DNA from: Aurantimonas aggregata | Lineage (GTDB): Bacteria; Pseudomonadota; Alphaproteobacteria; Rhizobiales; Rhizobiaceae | NCBI RefSeq assembly: GCF_010500835.1 | Contig: NZ_JAAAMJ010000001.1 | Span: 186,001-250,000 of the forward strand | Reading direction: 5' to 3' | DNA: 64,000 bases | Shown: positions 1 to 9,716 of the stretch, one piece after another | How positions within the stretch are numbered: the first letter of the stretch is position 1 | Layout of the letters: every line of letters starts with the position of its first letter | Program-made: the position numbers and the translations under genes | Notes under the pieces: generated by a model | The model's input: the letters and a program-made list of their open reading frames with translations, nothing else | The model's database searches: none | What the model was told of the DNA's origin: nothing

Positions 1-467
1 GAGACGTCGTCGAGCGACATGCCGTTCTCGTTGAGCATCCAGGCCAGCAAGAAATACGGCGAGGTGCCGGGCGTCGAGGCCGCGATCGTCTTGCCCTTGA
101 GATCCGCGAAGGTCTCGACATCGCCGCGCACCGCGATGCCGTCGGCGCCGTAGCTCTTGTCCATCTGGAAGATCTGCGTTGCCGCGACGCCGTTGGCGTT
201 CCAGGCGACCCAGGTCTCGACCGTCGTCGCCGCGCACTGGATGTCGCCCGAGGCGATGGCGAGGTGGCGGCTCGCCTGCGGGATCTTGGAGAGCGTGACG
301 TCGAGACCGTTCTTCTCGAAGATCCCGGCCTCCTTGGCGAGGGTCAGCGGCGCGAAGCCGGTCCAGCCGGAGAGGCCGAGATTGATGCTCGTCGTCTGCG
401 CCTGGGCGCCGGAAAGCCCGGCAAGCACCAAACCGACCGCGCAGCCTGTCTTAGAAAGCAAATCCAT
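1..467 (-). CDS. NitT/TauT-family ABC transporter substrate-binding protein (partial, N-terminal part)
   Basis: The gene runs off the left edge of the window, so only about 155 N-terminal residues are seen. It begins MDLLSKTGCAVG with a Sec-type signal peptide ending near AQA. The mature part reads like SsuA/TauA-type periplasmic binding proteins: a GWTGFAPL opening, then LAKEAGIFEKNGLDV and LKGKTIAASTPGTS. The start at 467 is preceded by AGGGG at good spacing. Proteins of this class bind nitrate, taurine, sulfonates or related small molecules for an ABC importer. The ligand cannot be told from this part and the permease and ATPase would lie outside the window. The class is fairly certain; the substrate is unknown. 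Confidence 0.85.
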   Translation of the reverse strand, partial: MDLLSKTGCAVGLVLAGLSGAQAQTTSINLGLSGWTGFAPLTLAKEAGIFEKNGLDVTLSKIPQASRHLAIASGDIQCAATTVETWVAWNANGVAATQIFQMDKSYGADGIAVRGDVETFADLKGKTIAASTPGTSPYFLLAWMLNENGMSLDDV

Positions 468-711
468 TTTCGTCGCCCCTCCATTTGTCTACACAAATAC
501 AGACTGACGGAAGGCCATGAGGCGGTCAAGCGGGGTGGCGGCGCCGGCCTGCGGATTGAATCGGCAGGCGCGGAGCGAATGCTGTGCAATGTGCCCACCG
601 ACGCGGCAAAGGCGCGATCACGGGTAAACGACACCGGCTCGGTGGAGATCGTCAGCGCCCGGCGTGAGCTCTTTCGAGCCCGCGCCGGGCGGATCGTCGC
701 TGACGCCCTGA

Positions 712-1116
712 TCAGGCCTTCTGGACCGCCGCGGCAATGTCGTCGACCGAATGGCCGGTCAGGTCCTTGGCGAGATCGCCGACGATCTTGCCCTTGAGGT
801 TCGCGTGATAATGCTTGCGCATCTCGCCGAGCGTGCGCGGATCGGCGATGATGAAGACATGCTCGAGCTTGTTCTTGAGCGCCATCTGGTTGAGATGCTC
901 GGCACTTGCCGCGGCGAAGGCGTCTTCGTCGCCGCGATGCGAATCCGGATTGGCCGACGAGCTCTGGTGCCGCCCGCCCGACCCGGCGTTGCTGGCGTCG
1001 ATCGTCGGGTCTGCCATCGGCGCGAGGTCGAGCTGGGTCTCGGTCCCCTTGTTGTGGAAGAGCTTGAGGTTCTTTCCGTCCACGACGGCCACGATCGTTC
1101 CGTTGGCAAGGATCAT
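712..1116 (-). CDS. Host attachment family protein
   Basis: This 134-residue protein matches the family annotated as host attachment protein or protein required for attachment to host cells. It opens ANGTIVAVVDGKNLKLF and has a histidine/aspartate-rich middle and an ending of the type HVFIIADPRTLGEMRKHY...LAKDLTGHSVDDIAAAV. The family's name comes from Agrobacterium work; its biochemistry is not established. It resembles the archaeal/eukaryotic release-factor-like nuclease fold more than an adhesin, and it has no signal peptide. The start has CAGGAG about 8 bases upstream. It is monocistronic, with non-coding sequence on both sides. Confidence 0.8.
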   Translation of the reverse strand: MILANGTIVAVVDGKNLKLFHNKGTETQLDLAPMADPTIDASNAGSGGRHQSSSANPDSHRGDEDAFAAASAEHLNQMALKNKLEHVFIIADPRTLGEMRKHYHANLKGKIVGDLAKDLTGHSVDDIAAAVQKA

Positions 1117-1276
1117 CGGTAAACTCCTGATTGTCCGGTCGGCACGATGTGGCCGATCGGGTTTCGACGAATGTCGTCACTGCGAGACGTTTCGCGGCGG
1201 GGTGCGTTCCCTCCGCTGTTGGTGGCAAGGTGCTGCTCGGAGCTCTCGGAAAGCCGGAGCCCGGCAAGCGAGGGCC

Positions 1277-1426
1277 TCAGGGCAGCGGCCGGTCGTCCTC
1301 CAGCATCCGCTCCGCCGAACCGTCGAGATCGTCGAACTGGCCGCTGTTGAGGCTCCAGAGGAACGCCGCGAGGCCGAGGGCCCCGAGCCCCAGCGCCACC
1401 GGAATGAGCACGATCAGGAGGTTCAT
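1277..1426 (-). CDS. ccoS: cbb3 oxidase maturation protein CcoS
   Basis: This 49-residue protein has one N-terminal membrane helix (LLIVLIPVALGLGALGLAAFLW). The helix is followed by the SLNSGQFDDLDG signature typical of CcoS. CcoS is needed for insertion of redox cofactors into the cbb3 oxidase. It is the last gene of the ccoGHIS operon: its ATG overlaps the ccoI stop codon by 4 bases, so translation is probably coupled. The length is normal for the family and the call is secure. Confidence 0.93.
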   Translation of the reverse strand: MNLLIVLIPVALGLGALGLAAFLWSLNSGQFDDLDGSAERMLEDDRPLP

Positions 1427-3762
1427 GCGGCCTGCTCCTGCAAGGCGGTTGCCGCCACCGGCACGGGTTCGCCGCTGGCAGACGGCGCAGGCACCTGCGC
1501 AACCGGCCGACGTGCCAGTCGCCGCTCGCTGCCGCCCCGCGTGAGCCGGAGACTGTTGCCGATGACGATGATCGAGGAGGAAGACATGGAGATTGCCGCC
1601 ACCAGCGGCGTGACATAGCCCGCCACCGCCAGCGGCACGGCGAAGCAGTTGTAGAGGATCGCCAGCCCGAAATTCTGCCGGACCAGAGCCTTTGCACGCT
1701 GGGCGATGCGATGCGCGTAGGGCACCGCCAGCAGGCTGTCGCGGGTGAACACGAAATCCGCAGCCTGCCGGCCGGCATCGCAGGCCGAGGCCGGCGCCAT
1801 CGAGACGTCCCCGGCGGCAAGACTCGGCGCGTCGTTGAGCCCATCGCCCACCATCAGCACGCGATGGCCCTCGGCCTGCAGCGCGCGGATCCGGTCGATC
1901 TTCATCGCCGGGGTCTGCGCGGAAGCAAACCGTTCGATCCTGAGCCCCTGCGCCAGCCGTTCGACCGGCCCGGCGGCGTCGCCGGAAAGGAGTTCGACGT
2001 CGAGCCGCGCCTTGGTCAGCCCCGCGATGGCCGCCGCCGTGTCGGCGCGCAGCGTTTCGGCGAGCACGAACCCGGCAGAGGGTCCGCCCTCGACGGCGAA
2101 AGCCGGCCCGTCGCCTGGCAGCGCTCCGCCGGGCGACGCGATTTCCGCCGCCCAGTCGGCACGGCCGAGCCGCACGCGGCGTCCGTCGTCGCTGCGTCCC
2201 TCGATGCCGCTTCCGGCGACTTCCCTGATATCGACCAGCGGCAGGGTCGGGCCCGCCCCGAGAAACGCCCGCACGGCCCGCGAGGCCGGATGGGTGGACT
2301 GGCTGGCCAGCGCCCTCGCCCAGGCCGTCGATGCCCCCTCGCCGATGTCCGACCGCACGACAAGCGGCGTGCCGGTGGTGAGCGTGCCGGTCTTGTCGAG
2401 AACCACGCGGTCGATCTCGGCGAGCCGCTCCAGCGCCGAGCCGTCCTTCATCAGGATGCCGGCCTCGAACAGCCGCGACGCGCCGATCACGTGGACGACC
2501 GGCACCGCCAGACCCAGCGCGCAGGGACAGGTGATGATCAGTACGGCAATGGCGATGTAGAGCGCGTGGTACCAGTCGCCGCCGGTGGCGACGAGCCAGC
2601 CGAGGAAGCTGGCGGCGGCGAGGACGTGCACCGCCGGCGCATAGATACGGGCCATCCGGTCGGCGATGCGGACGTAATGTCCGCGCCCGACCTCCGCTGC
2701 CTCCATCATCCGCACGATCTCGGCAAGGAAGGAATCCTTCGCAGCCTTTAGCGCCCGCATGTCGAGCGGGCCGGTGAGGTTCAGCGTCCCGGCCTCGATC
2801 CGGTCGCCGACGATCGCCGCGGAAGGCTCGCTCTCGCCGGTGACGAGCGAGCGGTCGAGCGCGCTGGATCCGCGCAGGATTTCGGCGTCCACCGGCACCC
2901 GTTCGCCGGCCGCCACCCGCAGGACCATCCCGGGGCGGACCTCGTCCAGCGGCACGTAGCGCAGCGCGTCGCCTTCGACGGCGGTCGCACCCTTGGCCGC
3001 CAGCCGTGCGAGGCCGGTGACGGCGCTGCGTGCCCGTTCGCGCATGCGCTGGTCGAGGAACCGGCCGATCAACAGGAAGAACAGCAGCGTCACCGCCGCG
3101 TCGAAGTACGCCTCCTCGCCACCGGTCAGGCTCTCGGCGAGGCTCATGGCGAGCGCGAGCAGGACGCCGAGCGAGATCGGCACGTCCATATTCATCCGCC
3201 CGGCGCGCAGCGCCGCAAAGGCCGAGCGGAAGAACACCTGGCCGGAATAGGCGATGGTCGGCACGGCGATCAGCGCCGAGACGAGATGGAACAGGTCGCG
3301 CGTTGCCGCATCGGCGCCCGACCAGACGGAGACCGACAGGAGCATGATGTTGGCGGCGGCGAATCCCGCGACCGCCAGCGCCTTCAGAAGCTGCGCCGAC
3401 TCCCGTTGCTGGCCCAGCGCGTCGAGGTCGCCGAGGTCGATCGACGTCGCACGGTAGCCGACGCCTTCCAGCGTGTCCGGCACGATCAGCGCCGGGCGGT
3501 CCGGTGTGTCGAGAACCACGGTCACCCGCCGCATCGTCAGGTTGACCCGCGCGGCGACGACGCCGTCGAGCCCGGCAAGTGCCGTCTCGATGGTCGAGAT
3601 GCATCGCCCACACGAAATGTCCGGGACGGCGAAGACGTACTGGACCGTGCCGTCATCCTGCTGCCGGCCGGCATGCGCCAGTTCCTCGGCCTTCAGGAGA
3701 CGCGCCGGATCGCTGGTCTCGCCGGCGAGCCCGGCCGCCAGCCCGCCGCCGCAACAGCTCAC
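1423..3762 (-). CDS. ccoI: Copper-transporting P-type ATPase CcoI (FixI)
   Basis: This 779-residue P1B-type ATPase supplies copper for cbb3 oxidase assembly. An N-terminal heavy-metal domain carries CGRC at residues 51-54, with an extra CC at residues 3-4. The membrane region holds the CPC metal site at 412-414, and TGES is at 308-311. The phosphorylation motif DKTGT is at 456-460, and MVGDGLNDAPSLA lies near residue 640. It lies between ccoH and ccoS and overlaps both by 4 bases. The context separates it from general copper-export CopA proteins. Confidence 0.95.
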   Translation of the reverse strand: MSCCGGGLAAGLAGETSDPARLLKAEELAHAGRQQDDGTVQYVFAVPDISCGRCISTIETALAGLDGVVAARVNLTMRRVTVVLDTPDRPALIVPDTLEGVGYRATSIDLGDLDALGQQRESAQLLKALAVAGFAAANIMLLSVSVWSGADAATRDLFHLVSALIAVPTIAYSGQVFFRSAFAALRAGRMNMDVPISLGVLLALAMSLAESLTGGEEAYFDAAVTLLFFLLIGRFLDQRMRERARSAVTGLARLAAKGATAVEGDALRYVPLDEVRPGMVLRVAAGERVPVDAEILRGSSALDRSLVTGESEPSAAIVGDRIEAGTLNLTGPLDMRALKAAKDSFLAEIVRMMEAAEVGRGHYVRIADRMARIYAPAVHVLAAASFLGWLVATGGDWYHALYIAIAVLIITCPCALGLAVPVVHVIGASRLFEAGILMKDGSALERLAEIDRVVLDKTGTLTTGTPLVVRSDIGEGASTAWARALASQSTHPASRAVRAFLGAGPTLPLVDIREVAGSGIEGRSDDGRRVRLGRADWAAEIASPGGALPGDGPAFAVEGGPSAGFVLAETLRADTAAAIAGLTKARLDVELLSGDAAGPVERLAQGLRIERFASAQTPAMKIDRIRALQAEGHRVLMVGDGLNDAPSLAAGDVSMAPASACDAGRQAADFVFTRDSLLAVPYAHRIAQRAKALVRQNFGLAILYNCFAVPLAVAGYVTPLVAAISMSSSSIIVIGNSLRLTRGGSERRLARRPVAQVPAPSASGEPVPVAATALQEQAA

Positions 3763-4250
3763 TGGCCTGCCTCCACATGGAAGCGGACCCGCTTCTCCCA
3801 GCTCTCGGCGCTTGGGGTCTCGACGATGACGTCGGCCTCCCAGAGCCCCGAAGCGAGCTCGGTCTCGCCGCCGTAGCCGCCTTCGCGCAGCGGCTGCAGG
3901 GTCACGGTCCTGTCCAGTTGCGCCGAGGCCGGCCGGCCGATCGTGGCCGTGACGGTGCTGTCGTGGATAGGTCGACCCTCGCGGTCGGTGAGCGCCACGA
4001 CGAAACGCCCGTCGGCGTAGCGCGTGTCGATCGACCAGCCGCGCGCCGCCTGACGCTCGCGGGTTTCGGTCACGGTGTTGAAGCGCTGGCTCTCGACGTA
4101 GGAGTTGCCGACGACGAGGCCGCTCCAGGTGGAGGTCGCGAGAAACGCCATGGTGAAGTTGACGGCGATGATCGTGCCGAAGAACAGCGCCAGGACGGCC
4201 GCCATGTGCTTGCCGGTGAAATGGTTGGTGCCGAGCAGACGGTCGATCAT
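3759..4250 (-). CDS. ccoH: cbb3 oxidase accessory protein CcoH (FixH family)
   Basis: This 163-residue protein has a single N-terminal membrane helix (MAAVLALFFGTIIAVNFTMAF) followed by a periplasmic domain, as in FixH. The segment around LATSTWSGLVVGNSYVESQRFN is the family hallmark. FixH/CcoH associates with the cbb3 complex and is needed for its stable assembly. Its stop overlaps the ccoI start by 4 bases and it begins 2 bases after the ccoG stop, so it is an internal gene of one operon. Confidence 0.92.
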   Translation of the reverse strand: MIDRLLGTNHFTGKHMAAVLALFFGTIIAVNFTMAFLATSTWSGLVVGNSYVESQRFNTVTETRERQAARGWSIDTRYADGRFVVALTDREGRPIHDSTVTATIGRPASAQLDRTVTLQPLREGGYGGETELASGLWEADVIVETPSAESWEKRVRFHVEAGQ

Positions 4251-4251
4251 C

Positions 4252-5811
4252 TCAACGCTCCGGGTTTTCGAAAATGGCGGTGTAGCTGTCGGTTTCCGAC
4301 GCGGACGCGTCCTCGACGACGAAGCGGAAATCGGTGGCGCCGGGCTGCACCGCGTCCGGCTTCTGCGCCACGAAGACCCGCAGCGTGCGCAGCCGGTCGG
4401 GCTCGACGGGGACGTCGAACGCGGTTCCGGCCGTGTCGGCGATGTCGGGTATCTGCATCGCCGCGCCGGGCAGGCCCTCGAGTCGCAGCGTGATGGTGCG
4501 CGGCTCGGCGATCATGTTGAGCAGCTTGACGGTGTAGCCGTTGCGGATCGAGCCGTCGCTGAGCGTCACAGCGACCGGGTTGCGGTCGTGCTGGACGGTG
4601 ACCTGCAGCCGGTCCCGCGACAGGAGCGCCGTGATCAGGACGACGCCGATCGCCGTCCAGAGCGCGGTGTAGACCAGCGTCCGCGTGCGCAGCAGTACCC
4701 GCCAGTCGAAATGCTTGAGGCTGGCGGTGAAGCGGCCGTCCGGGCCCCGCACGCGGGCGGGATCGATCGCGCCGGTCGCGGGGTCGGTGGCGATCGCCAT
4801 GTTGGCGTCGTAGTCGCGCAGCGTCGCGTAGGAGATCAGGCCGCGCTCGCGGCCGAGCTTGTCCATGACGCCGTCGCAGGCGTCGATGCACAGCGCGCAG
4901 GTGATGCAGGCGAGCTGCTGCCCCTCGCGGATGTCGATTCCGGTCGGGCAGACCGCGACGCAGGCGTTGCAGTCGACGCAGTCGCCGGCCGGGATGCCGG
5001 CGGCGGCGGCCTTCTTGGCGCCGTGGGTGCGCGGCTCGCCGCGCCAGTCGTTGTAGGTGACGACCAGCGAGTCCTCGTCGAGCATTGCCGCCTGGATGCG
5101 GGGCCAGGGGCACATGTAGATGCAGACCTGCTCGCGCATCAGCGCGCCCAGCACGTAGGTGGTGGCGGTGAGGATGCCGACGGTCGCATAGGCGACGAAG
5201 GGCGCCGAGCCGGTGAGGAAGTCCCGCAGCAGCGTCGGGGCGTCGGCGAAATAGAAGATCCAGGCGCCGCCGGTCGCCACCGCGATCACCAGCCACGTCG
5301 CGTGCTTGAGGACGCGCTTGCGGACCTTGTCGAAGCTCAGCGGCGCCTTGTCGAGGCGGATCCGGGCGTTGCGGTCGCCCTCGAAGAACCGCTCGACGAC
5401 GAGGAAGAGGTCGGTCCAGACGGTCTGCGGGCAGGTATAGCCGCACCACGCCCTTCCGGCGACCGAGGTGACCAGGAAAAGCCCGACCCCGGCCATCACC
5501 AGGAGCCCGGCCACGAAGAAGAACTCCTGCGGCCATATCTCGATGAACAGGAAGTAGAAGCGGCGGTTGGCGATGTCGATCAGCACCGCCTGGTCGGGAG
5601 CGTAGGCGCCCCGGTCCCAGCGCAGCCATGGCGTGACGTAGTAGACCGCCAGCGTCACGGCCATGATGATCCATTTCAGCCGGCGAAACCGTCCCTCGGC
5701 CCGCTTCGGATGGATCTTCTGGCGGGGTGCATAGAGCGGCTGGCTCTGTTGCCGGGCCGCGGTATTGACGGCTTGGACGTCGATCCTGTCGATGTCGGGC
5801 TGGTGCAGCAT
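4252..5811 (-). CDS. ccoG: Cytochrome c oxidase accessory protein CcoG (FixG), polyferredoxin-type
   Basis: CcoG is a membrane protein with several helices in its first half and a cytoplasmic ferredoxin-like domain at about residues 270-315. That domain carries CVDCNACVAVCP and CITCALCIDAC, giving ligands for two [4Fe-4S] clusters. It is followed by an Ig-like C-terminal FixG domain. Known family members reduce Cu(II) to Cu(I) for the oxidase. The longest ORF begins at 5865. I prefer the ATG at 5811 (519 aa, MLHQPDIDR...) because the anaerobox at 5889-5902 predicts transcription starting near 5855, downstream of 5865, and because GAGGG lies 12 bases before 5811. It is the first gene of ccoGHIS. 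Confidence 0.92.
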   Translation of the reverse strand: MLHQPDIDRIDVQAVNTAARQQSQPLYAPRQKIHPKRAEGRFRRLKWIIMAVTLAVYYVTPWLRWDRGAYAPDQAVLIDIANRRFYFLFIEIWPQEFFFVAGLLVMAGVGLFLVTSVAGRAWCGYTCPQTVWTDLFLVVERFFEGDRNARIRLDKAPLSFDKVRKRVLKHATWLVIAVATGGAWIFYFADAPTLLRDFLTGSAPFVAYATVGILTATTYVLGALMREQVCIYMCPWPRIQAAMLDEDSLVVTYNDWRGEPRTHGAKKAAAAGIPAGDCVDCNACVAVCPTGIDIREGQQLACITCALCIDACDGVMDKLGRERGLISYATLRDYDANMAIATDPATGAIDPARVRGPDGRFTASLKHFDWRVLLRTRTLVYTALWTAIGVVLITALLSRDRLQVTVQHDRNPVAVTLSDGSIRNGYTVKLLNMIAEPRTITLRLEGLPGAAMQIPDIADTAGTAFDVPVEPDRLRTLRVFVAQKPDAVQPGATDFRFVVEDASASETDSYTAIFENPER

Positions 5812-5888
5812 GGGATTGTCGAGACCCTCGTCTCCGGCGACGATAGTGCCGGTACCGTCCCGCATAGAGGGGCGGCCGCGAGGCCACC

Positions 5889-5902
5889 TTGATCTGCGTC
5901 AA
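5889..5902 (-). promoter_or_regulatory. FixK/FNR-type anaerobox upstream of ccoG
   Basis: TTGATCTGCGTCAA matches the TTGAT-N4-ATCAA FNR/FixK consensus with one mismatch in the right half. It lies 78 bases before the preferred ccoG start. The position suits a class II activator site (centre near -41) and suggests ccoGHIS has its own microaerobic promoter, separate from ccoNOQP. Confidence 0.75.
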
Positions 5903-5976
5903 GCCGCCTCCGCAGATGGCGGAGACAGACCAGCGACACCTGGCACGAATGCCGAGAGCGCCGCTGGCCTGGATGC

Positions 5977-6864
5977 CTACTGCGTGGCGGCCTGCTCGCC
6001 GCCGCCGAGGCTGTGGACGTAGACGGCGAGCTCCTTCACCGTCCCCTCGCCCAGCCGGTCTTCCCAGCCCGGCATGACGCCGTGTCGCGGCGCGACGACC
6101 TGGGCGGCGATTTCCGCCTGACTGCCCCCGTAGAGCCAGATCGCGTCGTTGAGCCGCGGGGCCCCCATTTCGCGCATCCCCTCGCCGGCCTCGCCATGGC
6201 ACGCGGCGCAGTTCTCGGCGTAGAGCGTCGCGCCGCGTTCGGCCCCGGCGGCATCCGCCTCCTGGCCCGAAAGCTGGCGGACATACCAGGCGACGTCGGC
6301 GATCTGGGTGCGATCGAGGATGCCGTCACGGCCGAAGGCCGGCATCTCCGAATAGCGCGTCTCGTCGTCGGCGCCGTAGCGGATGCCGTGCTGGATCGAC
6401 AGATAGATGTCGTCCACCGTGCCGCCCCAGATCCAGGCGTCGTCGTTGAGGTTCGGATAGCCCGGCCCGCCCTGGGCACCCGAGCCGTGGCACTGGACGC
6501 AATTGACCTTGAAGGCGGCGCGACCGGCGGCGACGGCATACTGGCGCAGTTCCGGGCTGGCGGCGATCTTGGAGACCTCGGTGGTCTGGATCGCCGTCTC
6601 GCGGTCGACGTTCAGCATGTCCACGGCGGAAATCTCGGTCCGCAGATCGGCGCGGCTCGACCAGCCGAGCAGGCCCGTCGTCGCACCGTTGACCAGCGGC
6701 CAGGCAGGATAGAGCACGGTGTAGACGGCGGCGAAGGCGATCGTCGCGTAGAACGTCCACAGCCACCAGCGCGGCATGGGGTTGTCGAGTTCGCGAATGC
6801 CGTCCCATTCGTGGCCGGTGGTCTCGACGCCGGTGGCGGCGTCGATTTCTTTCTCGTCGGCCAT
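5977..6864 (-). CDS. ccoP: cbb3-type cytochrome c oxidase subunit III (CcoP, di-heme)
   Basis: This 295-residue subunit has an N-terminal membrane helix (about residues 32-53) and two cytochrome c domains. Their heme c motifs are CVQCH at 122-126 and CAACH at 219-223. CcoP carries electrons from soluble cytochrome c into the cbb3 core. Length and layout are normal. It is the last gene of ccoNOQP, starting 1 base after the ccoQ stop. A 165-base gap with the ccoG anaerobox follows it. Confidence 0.96.
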   Translation of the reverse strand: MADEKEIDAATGVETTGHEWDGIRELDNPMPRWWLWTFYATIAFAAVYTVLYPAWPLVNGATTGLLGWSSRADLRTEISAVDMLNVDRETAIQTTEVSKIAASPELRQYAVAAGRAAFKVNCVQCHGSGAQGGPGYPNLNDDAWIWGGTVDDIYLSIQHGIRYGADDETRYSEMPAFGRDGILDRTQIADVAWYVRQLSGQEADAAGAERGATLYAENCAACHGEAGEGMREMGAPRLNDAIWLYGGSQAEIAAQVVAPRHGVMPGWEDRLGEGTVKELAVYVHSLGGGEQAATQ

Positions 6865-6865
6865 C

Positions 6866-7015
6866 TCAATCCTCCTTGAACGGAATATTCGCGGCGTCGT
6901 CGGCGCTCTTGCGCCCGCCGGGTCGCAGCACCCAGAGAACGACGCCGATGAAGAACAGCGTCATGCCCAGCAGCGCCCAGCTGTCGGCAAAACTCCGCAT
7001 CGTCTGGTAATCCAT
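6866..7015 (-). CDS. ccoQ: cbb3-type cytochrome oxidase subunit CcoQ
   Basis: This 49-residue protein (MDYQTMRSFADSWALLGMTL...) has a single membrane helix and an acidic C-terminal tail, as expected for CcoQ/FixQ. CcoQ stabilises the oxidase complex. It sits in the canonical place between ccoO and ccoP. The ATG at 7015 is the only start in this frame that gives a normal-sized protein. Confidence 0.93.
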   Translation of the reverse strand: MDYQTMRSFADSWALLGMTLFFIGVVLWVLRPGGRKSADDAANIPFKED

Positions 7016-7025
7016 GCCGGCGCTC

Positions 7026-7772
7026 CTAGCGGTCGTTCTGTTCGGGCTCGTAGACCGAGAAGTCGACGAGGGTTCCGAGCATCTGCAGGTAGGCGACCAG
7101 CGCATCCATCTCGCTGAGATGCTGCGCATTGCCGTCGAAATTGCTGACCACCGCCTTGGGGTAGCGTTCGAGCAGACCGGCCGTGTCGGCGTCGGGATCG
7201 GCCTGGGCCTTCAGATCGGCCCGGGCGCTCTCGATCATCGCGTCGGTATAGGGAACGCCGACGCCGCGATTGGCGACGAGGTGACCCGCAGGATCCGCCA
7301 TGTCGAGGTCGCGGGAGAGGAAGGCATAGGTCGGCATGATCGATTCCGGCACCACCGAGCGGGGGTCGGTCAGGTGCTGGACGTGCCATTCGTCGGAGTA
7401 GCGGCCGCCGACGCGGGCGAGGTCCGGCCCGGTCCGCTTGGAGCCCCACTGGAACGGATGGTCGTACATCGACTCCGCGGCGAGGCTGTAGTGGCCGTAG
7501 CGCTCGACCTCGTCGCGGAACGGCCGGATCATCTGGCTGTGGCAGAGATAGCAGCCTTCCCGGATGTAGATGTTGCGACCGGCCAGCTCGAGCGGCGAGT
7601 AGGGCCGCATCCCCTCCACCTTCTCGATCGTGTTCTCGAGATAGAACAGCGGTGCGATCTCCACGATGCCGCCCACCGAGACGACGAGCAGCGATCCGAC
7701 GAGCAGCAGCGTGGCGTTGCGTTCGATCTTGCCGTGGTGCTTGAGCAGGGACTTCTTCTGTGTGGGAGCCAT
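7026..7772 (-). CDS. ccoO: cbb3-type cytochrome c oxidase subunit II (CcoO, mono-heme)
   Basis: This 248-residue subunit has an N-terminal membrane anchor (about residues 20-40) and one heme c motif, CYLCH at residues 74-78. The family sequence [23 protein letters not shown] surrounds the motif. It relays electrons from CcoP to the CcoN core. It lies 12 bases after ccoN and 10 bases before ccoQ. Length and motifs are typical. Confidence 0.96.
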   Translation of the reverse strand: MAPTQKKSLLKHHGKIERNATLLLVGSLLVVSVGGIVEIAPLFYLENTIEKVEGMRPYSPLELAGRNIYIREGCYLCHSQMIRPFRDEVERYGHYSLAAESMYDHPFQWGSKRTGPDLARVGGRYSDEWHVQHLTDPRSVVPESIMPTYAFLSRDLDMADPAGHLVANRGVGVPYTDAMIESARADLKAQADPDADTAGLLERYPKAVVSNFDGNAQHLSEMDALVAYLQMLGTLVDFSVYEPEQNDR

Positions 7773-7784
7773 GGCTGCTGATCC

Positions 7785-9407
7785 TTACTCTGCGGGCACG
7801 GCGACCGCGGCGCGGCGGCCCATCGGGGCCTCCTCGCGGACGTCGCCCCGGATGGTGCGGTAGATGTTGAAGGCCATGATCAGCGCTCCGGCGAGGTAGA
7901 GCAGCCCGCCGAAGGCCCGCAGCATGTAGTAGGGATGCATGGCGGCGATCGTCTCGGCGAAGGAATAGACGAGGTATCCCTCGGCATCGTACTCGCGCCA
8001 CATCAGGCCCTGCATGATGCCGGCGACCCACATCACCGCGGCGTAGACGACGATGCCGAGCGTCGCGAGCCAGAAGTGCCAGTTGACCAGGCGCACGCTG
8101 TAGAGCCGCTGACGGTTCCAGAGCTTCGGCACCAGGTAGTAGATCGCCCCGAAGGTGATCAGGCCGTTCCAGCCGAGCGCGCCGGAATGCACGTGGCCGA
8201 TGGTCCAGTCGGTGTAGTGGCTGAGCGAGTTGACCGCCTTGATGGACATCATCGGCCCCTCGAAGGTCGACATGCCGTAGAAGGCGACGGAGATCACCAT
8301 CATCCGCAGGATCGGGTCGGTCCGCAGCTTGTCCCAGGCGCCCTGCAACGTCATCAGGCCGTTGATCATGCCGCCCCAGGACGGCATCCAGAGCATCACC
8401 GAGAACACCATGCCGAGGGTCTGCGCCCAGTCCGGCAGCGCGGTGTAGTGGAGGTGATGCGGACCGGCCCAGATATAGAGGAAGATCAGCGACCAGAAGT
8501 GGATGATCGACAGCCGGTACGAGTAGACCGGACGGTCTGCCTGCTTGGGGATGAAATAGTACATCATCCCGAGGAAGCCGGCGGTCAGGAAGAAGCCGAC
8601 GGCGTTATGGCCGTACCACCACTGGGTCAGCGCGTCCTGGACGCCGGAAAAGGCCGAATAGCTCTTGGCGCCGAGCAGCGACACCGGCAGCGCCAGGTTG
8701 TTGACGACGTGCAGCATCGCGATGGTGACGATGAAGGCCAGGTAGAACCAGTTGGCGACGTAGATATGCGGTTCCTTGCGGCGGATCAGCGTGCCCATGA
8801 ACACCGCCAGATACGCGACCCAGACGGCCGTCAGCCACAGATCGACGTACCATTCCGGCTCGGCGTATTCGCGGCTCTGGGTGATGCCGAGGAGGTAGCC
8901 GGTGGCCGCAAGCACGATGAACAGCTGGTAGCCCCAGAACACGAACCAGGCCAGGTTGCCGCCCCAGAGCCGCGCCCGCGTGGTGCGCTGAACGACGTAG
9001 AAGGAGGTGGCGATGAGGGCGTTGCCACCGAAGGCGAAGATCACCGCCGACGTGTGCAGCGGCCGCATCCGGCCGAAATTGAACCACGGCTCGATATTGA
9101 GGATCGGCCAGGCCAGCTGCGAGGCCACCACCACGCCGACGAGGAAGCCGACGATACCCCAGGCCAACGTCGCGATGACCCCGTACCGGACCACCTCGTC
9201 CATGTAGCCGGTGTCCGGCGAGCGCGGCGGTACAGGGCCGGCGGGGGCGAATTCGATGCGCCGCAGCAGCACGACCGTCGCCCCGGCGAGAACGAAGAAC
9301 AGGACCCAGGCATGGGCGGCGAATTCGGCATCCCGGGCGAAGGCCGCCCCGAGCATGGCCACAAAGGCAGCGACGCCGATAAGGATCGCCTCGACTTGAT
9401 TCCGCAT
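7785..9407 (-). CDS. ccoN: cbb3-type cytochrome c oxidase subunit I (CcoN)
   Basis: This 540-residue polytopic catalytic subunit reduces oxygen at a heme b3-CuB centre and has high oxygen affinity. Visible ligand segments are [28 protein letters not shown] and the heme pair [12 protein letters not shown]. The ATG at 9407 has GAGAGGA about 9 bases upstream. A longer ORF reaches back to a TTG inside the anaerobox and is not credible. It leads the ccoNOQP operon, with the perfect anaerobox about 105 bases upstream. Confidence 0.96.
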   Translation of the reverse strand: MRNQVEAILIGVAAFVAMLGAAFARDAEFAAHAWVLFFVLAGATVVLLRRIEFAPAGPVPPRSPDTGYMDEVVRYGVIATLAWGIVGFLVGVVVASQLAWPILNIEPWFNFGRMRPLHTSAVIFAFGGNALIATSFYVVQRTTRARLWGGNLAWFVFWGYQLFIVLAATGYLLGITQSREYAEPEWYVDLWLTAVWVAYLAVFMGTLIRRKEPHIYVANWFYLAFIVTIAMLHVVNNLALPVSLLGAKSYSAFSGVQDALTQWWYGHNAVGFFLTAGFLGMMYYFIPKQADRPVYSYRLSIIHFWSLIFLYIWAGPHHLHYTALPDWAQTLGMVFSVMLWMPSWGGMINGLMTLQGAWDKLRTDPILRMMVISVAFYGMSTFEGPMMSIKAVNSLSHYTDWTIGHVHSGALGWNGLITFGAIYYLVPKLWNRQRLYSVRLVNWHFWLATLGIVVYAAVMWVAGIMQGLMWREYDAEGYLVYSFAETIAAMHPYYMLRAFGGLLYLAGALIMAFNIYRTIRGDVREEAPMGRRAAVAVPAE

Positions 9408-9510
9408 TGATCGGTGTCCTCTCCAGGATTCCGCCGGCGCGACAGTGTCGCCCCCCGTCGCGGCGCGGTGTGTTTCATCGATCCTGTGGCAGTCGGGGGG
9501 CGGGCTCGCC

Positions 9511-9524
9511 TTGATCCTGATCAA
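9511..9524 (-). promoter_or_regulatory. FixK/FNR anaerobox upstream of ccoNOQP
   Basis: TTGATCCTGATCAA is a perfect match to the FNR/FixK consensus TTGAT-N4-ATCAA. A class II promoter at this box would start transcription near 9477 and leave a leader of about 70 bases before ccoN. This is the expected control of the microaerobic terminal oxidase. The site could also act on the tadE-like gene at 9717, but that gene lies on the other side and has no known link to oxygen. Confidence 0.88.
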
Positions 9525-9716
9525 GGCGGGGCGCCGGCTCGTTCGCGCGGCCCGGTCCAGTCTGGGAACGCCGCACCGCCAGCGCCGCGCTCAGGAGCGC
9601 TCGAAGATCCGGGCATCATCGGCGGTGCCGATCGCTCGAATTCGCCGGCTTTCCCTCAAGGAAAAGTAACGACTCTGCGTGCATGATCTTGCCGTGTTTC
9701 ATCCAATGGCAGACCG

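Noticed and set aside
7785-9524. Longer ccoN starting at 9524
   Set aside because: The start would be a TTG inside the anaerobox and the extra residues have no similarity; 9407 has a good ribosome site.
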